A program made the translations under genes and the position numbers. Below the pieces are notes generated by a model. It made no database searches. It was given only the letters and a program-made list of their open reading frames with translations, and was not told where the DNA came from. Source: Dugong dugon (taxonomy: Eukaryota; Chordata; Mammalia; Sirenia; Dugongidae). Taken from it: 64,000 bases of DNA. The DNA is taken from positions 4,935,501 to 4,999,500 of the forward strand of contig CM057465.1 in assembly GCA_030035585.1 (NCBI GenBank), written 5' to 3'. Below are positions 55,117-64,000 of this stretch, piece by piece (the stretch's first letter is position 1; each line of letters starts with the position of its first letter).

Positions 55117-56083
55117 GTGGTAGGATCAGCATCAGAACATCAAGATCATCAGCCCAAGGCTGGTTCCTATGAGGTGGAGGTCAGATACATCTTCACTCTC
55201 CAACTTTTTTCCCAATTCTGACACACAGCCGCCCCTCCCACAGCTCTCTCTACTTCTTTGCTGGGTTGAACAATTCGTTTCCATGCCACACAGCTCATAG
55301 ACTGTACTAACAGTTAAGTGGTTTATTAAGGAACAGGGCACAACTCAGGATCAGGATCAGGGAGCACGTAGGCAAAGTCTCCCTTCTTCAGTGCAGGACA
55401 GCTCTCTCAGCTCCTCTCAGCCATGCGGGCCTCTTCTCAGCACCCTGAGGACAGGCTCCTCTCTGTCACCACCAACTGTCGCTAGGACCCTTCCGGGCCT
55501 GTTGCTGCCAGCTCTGCCGCTGCACCCCCTCTGGGCCTATTTTCACCTTCAGTGTTACAGCCCTTGACCCGTGTTACAGTTCTTTTAGGAGTTTCCTTGC
55601 CTCCTCTCTTTCTCTGCCTCTTCTTCCTTCTGCTTCTTCCTATTGCTTCTCTTCCTGCTTCGTTCTGTCTCAAAAACCTCTCTGGGGCTGGCTGCATATA
55701 TACACAAATTCTGCATCAGTTTCAAGGTGTGGCCCTCCCAGCGGGGCCATGAAGTGACCAATCCCCTCTTGGTAGGCCACAGATGCTTTGATTGCATAGT
55801 AGGCTACAACTCACCATATTTGCATAGTCTATTGACCAATACCTGCAAGGTGCATACCAATTGCAGGGCAGGCTGCAGCCCAGGGCCAGACAAAACGTAT
55901 CAAACCATCAAGTTGCTTACAGCTTACCCAGGAAACATCAATCAACCTGGACAAAAGTAACAAACCCTCTGGGGTAGAAATCCAGAGCAAAGGTAACTCC
56001 TCAGGACTTAGAGGAAAAATCTCTTAAGCTGTTTTTCCAAAGAACAGCGGCAAAAGGCCACACAGAGGAACTCATTCACCACA
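55117..56083 (-). mobile_element. LTR family 2, copy B
   Basis: It shares ATGAGGTGGAGGTCAGATAC, ACACAGCCGCCCCTCCCACA, GTTAAGTGGTTTATTAAGGA and CTCAGGATCAGGATCAGGGA with copies A and C. It ends with GGCAAAAGGCCACACAGAGG. The minisatellite motif AGCACCCTGAGGACAGGCTC is present once. It is inserted in an L1 3' UTR, so it is younger than that L1. Confidence 0.68.
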
Positions 56084-56251
56084 CTCAGCCGTCAAGAAAA
56101 ATGAAGCCCTGATACTTGCTACAACATGTTGAATCTTCAAAATATGGTGCTGAGTGGAATAAGTCAGTCACAAAAGGATAAATACTGTATGACCCCACTT
56201 GTATGAAATAGGCAAGTATAGAGATCAAAGGTTATTAGTGGCTACCAGGGG

Positions 56252-57934
56252 TGACTGGCATTCCTCAAGCTGAAAGAACTGAAGAAAAAATTCAAGCCTT
56301 GAGTTGCAATATTGAAAGATTCTACGGGAAAAATACTAAACAATGCAGGAAACATCAAAAAAAGATGGAAGGAATACACAGAATCACTGTACCGAAAAGA
56401 ATTGGTCAACGCTTAGCCATTTCAGTAGGTAGTATATGATCAAGAACCAATGGCCCTGAAGGAAGAAGTCCAAGCTGCACTGAAGGCACTGGCGAAAAAC
56501 AAGGCTCCAGGAATTGACGGAATACCAATTGAGATGTTTCAGCAAACAGATGCAGTGCTGGAAGTGCTCACTCGTCTATGCCAAGAAATTTGGAAGACAC
56601 CTACTTGGCCAACCAACAGGAAGAGATTCATATCTGTACCCATTCTAAAGATAGGTGATCCAACAGAATGTGGAAATTATCGAACAATGTGATTAATATC
56701 ACATGCAAGTAAAATTTTGCTGAAGATAATTCAAAAATGGTTGCAGCAGTACATTGACTTGGAACTGCCAGAAATTCAAGCCAGATTGAGAAGAAGAACA
56801 AGAACAAGAGATATCGTTGCTGATGTCAGACAGATCCCAGCTGAAATCAGAGAATAGCAGAAAGATGTTTACCTGTGTTTTATTGACTACGCAAAGGCAT
56901 TTCACTGTGTGAATCATAACAAATTATGGATAACATTGTGAAGAATGGGAATTCCAGAACAGTTAATTGTGCTCATGTGGAACTTGTACTTAGACCAAGA
57001 GGCAGTCATTCAAACAGAACAAAGGGATACTGCATGGTTTAAAGTCAGGAAAGGTGTGCAGCAGGGTTGTGTCCATTCACCATACTTATTCAATCTGTAT
57101 GCTGAGCAAATTATCTGAGAAGCTGGACTGTATGAAGAACAGGGCATCAGGAATAGAGCAAGACTCATTAACAACCTGCAATATGCAGATGACACAACCT
57201 TGCTTGCTGAAAGTGAAGAGGACTTTAGCACTCACTGATGACTATCAAAGACCACAGCCTTCCATATGGATTATGCCTCAACATAAAGAAAACAAAAATC
57301 CTCACAACTGGACCAAGAAGCAATATTATGATAAACGGACAAAAAATTGAAGTTGCAAAGGATTTCATTTTACTTGGATCCACAGTCAACACTCATAGAA
57401 GCAGTAGTCAAGAAATCAAATGACATATTGCATTGGGCAAATCTGGGGTGAAAGACCTCTTTAAAGTGTTAAAAAGCAAAGATGTCACTTTAAGGACTAA
57501 GGTGTGCCTGATCCAAGCCATGGTGTTTTCAATCACCTCATATGTATGCAAAAGCTGGAGAATGAATGAGGAAGACTGAAGAAGATGCCTTTGAATTATG
57601 GTGTTGGCAAAGAATGTTGAATATACCGTGGACCGCCAGAAGAACAAACAAATCTGTCTTGGAAGAAGTATAGCCAGAATGCTCATCAGAAGCAAGGATG
57701 GTGAGACTTCATCTCACATACTTTGGACATGTTATCAGGAGGGCCCAGTCGCTGGAGAAGGACATCATGCTTGGTAAAGTAGAGGGTCAGTGAAAGAGAG
57801 GAAGACCCTCAACGAGATAGACTGACACAGAGGCTCAAGCATAACAACAATTGTGAGGATGGCGCAGGAGTGGGCAGTGTTTCATTCTGTCATACATAGG
57901 GTCGCTATGACTCGCACCTAACAACAACAACAAG
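56252..57934 (+). mobile_element. RTE LINE, endonuclease C-terminus through reverse transcriptase and 3' end
   Basis: This 5'-truncated, frameshifted copy keeps KNKAPGIDGIPIEM (about 56495-56535), the usual reverse-transcriptase motif start, and FIDYAKAFHCVNH (about 56878), where the usual catalytic Asp is replaced by His in this copy. It also keeps YADDT (57182-57196), the catalytic Asp pair. The 3' end matches the SINE tail and ends ACCTAACAACAACAACAAG. Stops near 56690, 56856 and elsewhere make it dead. RTE machinery is the likely source of mobility for the SINEs that share this tail. Confidence 0.9.
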
Positions 57935-58100
57935 AAGGAGTGGCTTGGAAGGACAGAGAGAGAGTCATTGCTTACGGGGCACTGAGTTTCTTGTAATGGT
58001 GGTGGAATAATTTGGAAACAGTAGTAATGGTTGACAACATGATGAACGTAATCAATGTCAGTGAATTGTACCTGTAAAAATTGTTGACTTGGCAAATGTT

Positions 58101-58125
58101 ATATATATATATATATATATATATT
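58101..58125. repeat. (AT)n microsatellite
   Basis: About 12 pure AT units at the end of the L1 3' sequence. Confidence 0.95.
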
Positions 58126-58300
58126 TAATTTTATTTATTTTATTGTTGTTGAGAATATACATAGCAAAGTGTATACCAATTCAACAGTTTCTACATGTAC
58201 AATTTAGTGACATCGATTACATTCTTCAAGCCATGCAACCATTCTTAGCCTCCTTTTCTGAGTTGTTCCTCCCACATCAGCATAAAGTCAGTCTCATTGA
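58126..58300 (-). mobile_element. L1-type 3' end, antisense copy of the 17-kb family
   Basis: TTATTGTTGTTGAGAATATA, CATAGCAAAGTGTATACCAA and TTCTTCAAGCCATGCAACCA are the reverse complement of the 3' end at 16.9-17.1 kb. It was followed by further L1 3' sequence on plus. Confidence 0.72.
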
Positions 58301-58898
58301 TTAAGGGTAGGGTTGCACAGCCTATTACTACAATTGCTGTCAATAAGTGGTACACCTGTAAAAAAGTTGAATTGGCAAAAGTTATGTAATAGATATATTT
58401 ACAGCAATGACAAAAAAAAAAAAAAGAGTAGCTGCTGAGGCTGCTTATGTACAACCAAACACCTCGTGGGATTTGTTTCCTTGGTTTGGAGGTTTAGGGT
58501 CATGGTTTCACGGAACATCTCAGTTAACTGGCCTAATGTGTTTATTGCTTCTGTTCTACCTCCTAGCTTGTTGTGCAGCGCTTAGGGTCTTAAAAGCTTG
58601 CAAGTAGCCATCTAAGGCACAACAATTGGTCTCCGTTCACCTGGAGCAACCGAGGAGGAAGGAGAATCAGGAATAGGGGGAGGAAGTGGAATGTGTGTCT
58701 AACTGCCTCCAAGATCAACTTCCCCCTTTTCCATGAGACAGAAGAACTGGATGGTGCCCAGCTACCATTACTGAACATTTTGGTCAAAGATTCCATAGAA
58801 TAGTCTTGATCAAAAAGGAGAAAATGCAGAGCATAATTTAAAATTCTCATGGACTCCAGGCTTTCTAGAGCCATGGAGGCTGGATGAATCCCTCAAAC
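58301..58898 (+). mobile_element. L1-type 3' UTR sequence, cut by an LTR
   Basis: It includes AAAGTTGAATTGGCAAAAGT and an A-run near 58412-58425, then ACATCTCAGTTAACTGGCCT and CTACCATTACTGAACATTTT to GGAGGCTGGATGAATCCCTC. The last part matches 16641-16770. Confidence 0.68.
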
Positions 58899-59406
58899 TG
58901 TCTTAGTCATTTAGTGCTGCTCTAGCAGAAATACCACAAGTGGATGGTTTTAATAAGGAGAAATTTATTTTCTCACAATCCAGTAGGCTACAAGTCCAAA
59001 TTCAGAGCATCAGCTCCAGGGGAAGGTTTTCTCTCTCTGTTGGCCTTCTTCTCATCAATGTTCCCCTGGACTTGGAGCTTCTCCGCGCAGGGACCCCAGG
59101 TCCAAAGGACACGCTCTGCTCCTGACACTGCTTTCTTGGTGGTATGAGGTCCCCAATTCTCTGCTTGCTTCCCTTCCCTTTTATCTCTTGTAAGGTAAAA
59201 GATGGTGCAGGCCACACCCTAGGGAAACTCCCTTTACATAGGATCAGGGATGTGACCTGGGTAAAGGTGGTGTTACAATCCCACCCTAATCCTCTTTAAC
59301 ATAAAATTACAATCACAAAATGGAGGACAACCACACAGTTCTGGGAATCATGGCCCTGCCAAATTGATACACATATTTTCTGGGGGACATAATTCAAACC
59401 ATGACA
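58899..59406 (-). mobile_element. Solo LTR, MaLR-like family
   Basis: It runs on plus from TGTCTTAGTCATTTAGTGCT to AATTCAAACCATGACA. It lacks part of the middle present in other copies and has no clear target duplication (CAAAC and CTGTT flanks differ). Confidence 0.9.
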
Positions 59407-60104
59407 CTGTTGTTATATATATTTTTACCACAATAAAATAAATGTTTCGTTAAAGTATAGTTACTGAGCTCTTACTTCATGCTACACACTGAGCTGCTTC
59501 AAACTTTTGTGGAAAAGGCAAACATAAATGATTCAATAATGAATGAGCAGTGTTCTTGAGAGGCTTGGAGGAGTCAGGGATGACTGATCAGATGTGTGAC
59601 TCTGAGACTCCTGTTATGGTTGAGTAGATGTGAGGACAAAATGGAGGCAGTCACTCCAGGCAGCAGGAACTCCATTGCTCAAGCAAGGAGACAAAAAAGC
59701 TGGACGCCTGGATAACATTTAAATATTTCAATAGGACGAGATTTGTGTTGTAGGTTAGTAAGACAGATATTCCCATGCAGGTAGGTGCCATATTTGGGAG
59801 GAGAAGTTGAACTGTGATAAGACCACAATGGAGGATCAGTCAAATCCACAGATGGTCCTCCAAAGACATTCCAAATTGGGACAAGTGGGCGGGGCTTTTG
59901 TACTGCGGCATAGTGCAGCCATTAGATGGGGGGGTGCCCTCAGGAAGGGGAGACATAATCTTGGGAGAGGAAGCACCTTCAACTGCAGGCAGATCCCAGA
60001 GGAGACCTCTCTGTGAGCCATAGCAGCCAACCTTGCTGTAAAAATGAATGGTAGGGGCGTCACACCTCCTTGTCTAACTTCACAAGTTGGGAGGAGAAAG
60101 AAAC
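59407..60104. other. Intergenic sequence without a recognised feature
   Basis: No exon was recognised. Small open frames lack similarity. Confidence 0.4.
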
Positions 60105-61095
60105 ATGAGCAACAGCCCAAGGTCAGACATGCCTCCACTTTCCAAACTTTTCACCAGTTCTGACACCAGCCGTCCCTCCCACGGCACTCTCTACTTCCCT
60201 GATGGGTTCAATAATTCTTTGCAACAGCCACGTAGAACTCACAGACCATACTCACAATTATGGGATTTATTAGGGAAGTAACAGGTTACAATTGAGGATC
60301 AGGAACAACTCTGGATACAGTTCTGTGATCAGGACATCCTCTTCTCAGCCATGCCCACGGGCAGCCCTCTTTCTGGCCCTTGGCCCCTCGGCCTGGCCTC
60401 TGCCCTCCTCAGGCAAGTGTTACAAAGCTCTTTAGCTCTGCCAATAAGTGCCCAGGGGCACCCCACTCCACCAGTAAGCCTCAGCCTGAAGATGCTCAGT
60501 CTCTCGTTCTGTGAGTTGGCAAGCCTAGCTCTGCCAAGGGCCAAGAGGCACCGCACTCCGCCAGCAAGCCTCCTGCCTGAAGGCACTCAGCTCTCCTGCT
60601 CCATAGGTCAGCAAGCCTCATCGCAGACGTCTCGTGCTGGTCTTCTGGTTCCCGCTCTCTCGCGCTGCTGTTGTTCTTGCTACTGCTGCACCGCAGTCTC
60701 TCGCTGTCTTCCGTGTTACAGCTCCTTCTCGCTGTCTCCTGGGTGTAGAGCTTCTCAGTGCAGGGATCCCAGGTCCAAAGGACGTGCTTCACTCCTAGTT
60801 CTTCTGTCTTGGTGGTGATGTGGTCCCCCATTTCTGCCTCCGGGATGGCTTATTTTAAGCCCAGCAGATGGCAAAACTGACCAGTTCCCTCATTAGGGTT
60901 CCATACACCTTATTTGCATGGCCCTGCCCCCACAAGGGTGGTATGCACCTTATTTGCATTATTAACAAATGATCCAATCCCCTTGGTGGGTCACAAGCAC
61001 CTCATCTGCATAGTCCCACCTAGTAGTCTGGTGGAGTTATAAGACCACGGTGAGAAAGGCCATATAAAAGAGATCCATCGAACTGCACCTGCCAG
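60105..61095 (-). mobile_element. LTR family 2, copy C, with a MaLR-like middle
   Basis: The edges (60105-60400 and 60880-61080) match copies A and B: ACACCAGCCGTCCCTCCCAC, GCACTCTCTAC, ATTTATTAGGGAAGTAACAG, then ATGATCCAATCCCCTTGGTG. The middle, 60410-60835, in antisense matches the MaLR-like internal region and LTR: TAGCTCTGCCAATAAGTGCC, GCACCCCACTCCACCAGTAA, TCCCAGGTCCAAAGGACGTG. It is either a recombinant or a longer member of which A and B are deletion forms. Confidence 0.62.
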
Positions 61096-62454
61096 CACCT
61101 GGGGGAAATGAGAGCCGTAGTGCTATGTGGGTCTGAGCAGCACATCACAGTGTTTACTACAGCCCATTAGCTTTGCACCACTTGGACCCTCTTGCTTCAT
61201 ATAAGTTCACCCCATCTGGGAAGAACCTCTCAGGGTTCTGGCTGGTCTCCTTTTCTGGAAAAACTTACAAGAGGAAGGTTCGTGTGACAAAGTCCAGGGT
61301 CCTCTGCTGAAGTGACCCCACAGTCACAGTGGATACTCATCACCTCCCTCTACTACTACCCACTATAGGCCCTGCCCCCCTCAGCCAGCGCCTCTGCTGT
61401 TCCAGGTACTTACCTGGGGCAGTGGCCCAGACTCTCAGCCCAGATGGAGGCTTTCCAGGCCGTGGCTGCTGCAGGTGCCCATTTACAATCCAAAGGGCAC
61501 GACAGCAACGAGGGACACCCAGGGGTTCATGCACCAAACTTCTCTTCCATGCCCTCCACCCCTCCTGATGACCAGGTGGCCCTTCCTCATCTGCTCAGCT
61601 CTTGACACAGGAACCTGAAGTGAGCAGGCAGCAGATTTAACACAGTTTATTGAGACTCTTCCTGCCCCTTTGTGGAACATTCCCGCCCTGGGAATCAGGA
61701 CCTTTGGAAGAGCCCAAAGCTGTGAGCACAGGAAGCACAAATGTCCTGACAGTGATGGCAATGACAGACCCCATCCTCTGGCCTCAGTCAGGCCGTCTTT
61801 GCAGGCTCACCCCGTGGGATGGTCAGCTGAGGCCACAGTTACGATGCATCGCAGCCCGTTCTCTCCTCTGCTCAGACCTGCACCCCTCCTCCCTTCCAGG
61901 GTGGATTTCTAAGTGCATCTCCTGCCTAGAAATCTCCCCAAATCCACGCGTCTCAGATAAGACATGGTGCGTCATGGCCAAAAGATGGTGTCACCACTCC
62001 ATTGTGTCCTTACAACAGTGTCCCAACCAGAAAGGGAGAGTTTTGGGCAGAAGGAAAAAAAAGGCTCTGTTTTATCCAGGAAGGGAAAGACCCCAGCCGA
62101 CTTCCAGGTTGGCCAGAACTAAGTCAGATACTGAACGATAGACCAATCACAAGGGAGAACTGGCTGCCAAGTCCAGCTCAGACTAACTAGAGCTTCCCCT
62201 CTGGGCCCATGCAGGGGCTACCTGCCCTGAAATCAGGGAGTCTGCGCCCACTACAAAATCAGGGTTCCTTTTGCAGACTGGTGGGGTTGGTGGTTGGGGC
62301 AGTGTCCATCGGTGACTCACAGGTGGGGAGCCAGACGGCAGTGGGGGAGGAGGCCCAGCGCTAGGGGCCCAGGTGTTGCCTGGAATTGGGAGAGCAAGAC
62401 TTCTCCCGCTCCCATCCCCCACACCAGCTGCCACGCTGACCCTGTAACCCGTAA
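61096..62454. other. Intergenic sequence without a recognised feature
   Basis: No exon, tRNA or clear repeat was recognised. A plus frame of 163 codons at 61650 lacks splice sites and family similarity. Confidence 0.4.
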
Positions 62455-62860
62455 GGCTGATCATAACTCTCTCTGCTCAAAACTCTCCGGGACTCTCCAT
62501 AGCCTTTCAGGAAAGATCAAGCTCCTCAGCTTGATATGAAGGGCATTTTGTGGTGGAGCCCACTTACCTGTCCTTCCTTGTCTCCACAACGGTCTAGTTT
62601 CATCTTCAGGCCCAACCAAAAATCAGGGAAGAAAAGGGCACCAAGTCCCCAAGCTTTGCAGAGAGATGTTGCTGCTGGGTTAAAGCCAAAGTCTTTTCTT
62701 TTCTTTAATTGTTGTAAAAATGTATATAACACATTTGCCCATTCAATGTTTTCCACATGTACAATTTGGTGAAACCATTGTCATTAATTATGTTGGGAAA
62801 CTATCACCAATATCTGGTGCCAAATTTTCCGTCACCATAAACAGAAACTCAACCCAAAGC
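62455..62860. repeat. L2 fragment (62455-62580, plus) and L1 3' fragment (62700-62860, minus)
   Basis: L2: CTGCTCAAAACTCTCCGGGA, TCCATAGCCTTTCAGGAAAG. L1: ATGTATATAACACATTTGCC, TCCACATGTACAATTTGGTG in antisense. Confidence 0.7.
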
Positions 62861-63310
62861 CAAAGTCTTTGATGGGCAACTCACAGACGTCCTGAGAATG
62901 AACACGTGGCCCAAAACTCCTTGAGTCATAACATTCGAAATCTCCCAAATCTACCAAGCTTGAATAGGAACAACAATAACGTAATAGGACAAAACTACGG
63001 GCAAGTGTGGAAGAAGCCACGTTGGAGAGTGTGTGTAATAACCATTTCTTACTCAGAAAAGAAACTTGAGCAGGGAGACAGCATCCACAGGTGGCCCAGA
63101 GCCTCCAGGCCTGCCCATCAGATCCTCTCATCACCTGGTGGAGGTGTGTGGCTGGGTGGATGAGTAAACAGGGAGCCTCCTTGAGTCAAGAAGCTCACAG
63201 AGGAAAGAGGGGACAGGAAGGAATCAATTCACTACTAAACTGGAGTGTGACAAGGGATGCAACAGAGTAACGCACGTGGTGTCAGGCAAGCACGGGAGAG
63301 GGACACAGAA
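62861..63310. other. Intergenic sequence without a recognised feature
   Basis: No exon or repeat was recognised. Confidence 0.4.
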
Positions 63311-63517
63311 GGAGCCCTGGTGGCACAGAGGTTAAGCGCTCAGCTGCTAACCAAAAGGTTGGCAGTTCGAACCCACCAGCTGCTCCACGGGGGAAAGATG
63401 TGGCTTCTGGAAAGATTACAGCCCTGGAAACACTATGGGGCAATTCTACTCTGTCCTCTAGGGTCACTATGACTTGGAATCAAGTTGACTCAACAGCAAC
63501 AGGTTTGGTTTTGTTGG
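63311..63517 (+). mobile_element. Afrotherian SINE, full length
   Basis: It runs from GGAGCCCTGGTGGCACAGAG to AACAGCAACAGGTTTGGTTT. It is one of the best conserved copies and forms an inverted pair with the next SINE. Confidence 0.95.
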
Positions 63518-63673
63518 ATTTACTTGGGATTTACTTCAGCACGTGGGAGGGGAGGTATTGGGGAAGGGTGTCAGGAAAGTCTTCCAAAACGGTGTGAAAT
63601 CTAAAACAGAGACTGAAGGATGAGTGCTTAACAAAGAAAGGCTCCAAATGCAAAACACGACAACGACCCCAAC

Positions 63674-63876
63674 AACAAAAAAGCTTGTTGCCGTGGAGTT
63701 GATTCCGACTGACAGCGACCCTATAGGACAGAGTAGAACTGGCCCATAGTTTCTAAGGCTGTAATCTTTGCTGAAGCCGACGCCACATCTTCCCCTAGCT
63801 GAGCAGCTGGTGGGTTCAAATCATCGACCTTTCAGTCAGCAGCTGAGCGCTTTAACCGCTGTGCCACCAGGGTTCC
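63674..63876 (-). mobile_element. Afrotherian SINE, full length, inverted relative to the previous copy
   Basis: It runs from ACAAAAAAGCTTGTTGCCGT to GCTGTGCCACCAGGGTTCC. The gap to the sense copy is about 157 bases. Confidence 0.94.
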
Positions 63877-64000
63877 TCAAAACTGTGCAGGGGCCCGTAT
63901 TTCACTCGGAATAAAGATGAGGTTTTCATTGTGGCCCACGAGGCCCTGGCTGGTCACCATCTCCACAGTCCTGGCCCCAGTGTGCCCTCATCTGATGCTC
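63877..64000. other. Right edge of the window
   Basis: This short unassigned stretch has no recognised feature. Confidence 0.4.

Larger units (their letters stand above)
55040..58100 (+). mobile_element. L1 3' end broken by a nested LTR and a nested RTE
   Basis: Three pieces of one L1 3' UTR lie in order: 55040-55116 (AATGGATAAACCAAATGTGG), 56084-56251 (TGAAGCCCTGATACTTGCTA, AAATACTGTATGACCCCACT) and 57935-58100 (GAGAGAGTCATTGCTTACGG, AATGTCAGTGAATTGTACCT). The first gap holds LTR family 2 copy B and the second the RTE. Confidence 0.8.

Noticed and set aside
61096-64000. First exon or promoter of a neighbouring gene (CERK is upstream of TBC1D22A in human)
   Set aside because: No CpG island or recognisable coding exon was seen; the neighbour probably lies beyond the right end.

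Overview
This is nuclear DNA from an afrotherian mammal, most likely an elephant or a close paenungulate relative. The strongest evidence is more than 20 copies of the Afrotheria-specific SINE (head GGAGCCCTGGTGGC, tail ending in ACAACAAC repeats). RTE-type LINE copies share that tail, and there are also placental-wide repeats (L1, L2, MIR, MLT1-like LTRs). There are no bacterial operons, CRISPR arrays or phage genes. The base composition, GT-AG introns and repeat content are those of a vertebrate intron.

One protein-coding gene is supported: the 5' part of TBC1D22A, a TBC/Rab-GAP family gene, on the minus strand. Exon 1, with the start codon, lies in a CpG island at about 48.0-49.0 kb. Exons 2, 3 and 4 lie at 13.1, 11.8-12.1 and 8.4-8.6 kb. 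All splice sites and phases fit, giving 213 codons plus one base, which is the region N-terminal to the catalytic TBC domain. The remaining exons are beyond the left end. Intron 1 is about 35.3 kb, intron 2 about 1.0 kb, intron 3 about 3.2 kb, and at least 8.4 kb of intron 4 is present. The 15 kb upstream of the promoter (49-64 kb) is intergenic and almost entirely repeats. No exon of a neighbouring gene was recognised.

From left to right: 1-8.4 kb (intron 4) holds a truncated MaLR-like retroelement, a solo LTR, an internally deleted RTE and two minisatellites. 8.4-13.2 kb holds exons 4 to 2, with 33-bp and 15-bp tandem arrays in intron 3. 13.2-48.5 kb (intron 1) holds SINEs, a complete MaLR-like provirus (22.5-24.7 kb), a 3'-truncated L1 (28.4-31.8 kb), solo LTRs, L2/MIR/MLT1 relics and several minisatellites, including a large one inside an LTR (41.7-42.3 kb). 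48-49 kb is the promoter and CpG island. 49-64 kb holds RTE fragments, an L1 3' end broken by a nested LTR and a nested RTE, a mosaic LTR and inverted SINE pairs.

I found no previously undescribed multi-gene system. The most interesting material is in the repeats: SINE-like elements built from RTE 5' and 3' ends with a tRNA-Gly-like module in both orientations, an LTR whose internal 25-26 bp motif expanded into a minisatellite, an LTR mosaic with MaLR-like sequence, and an unusual density of minisatellites around one gene.
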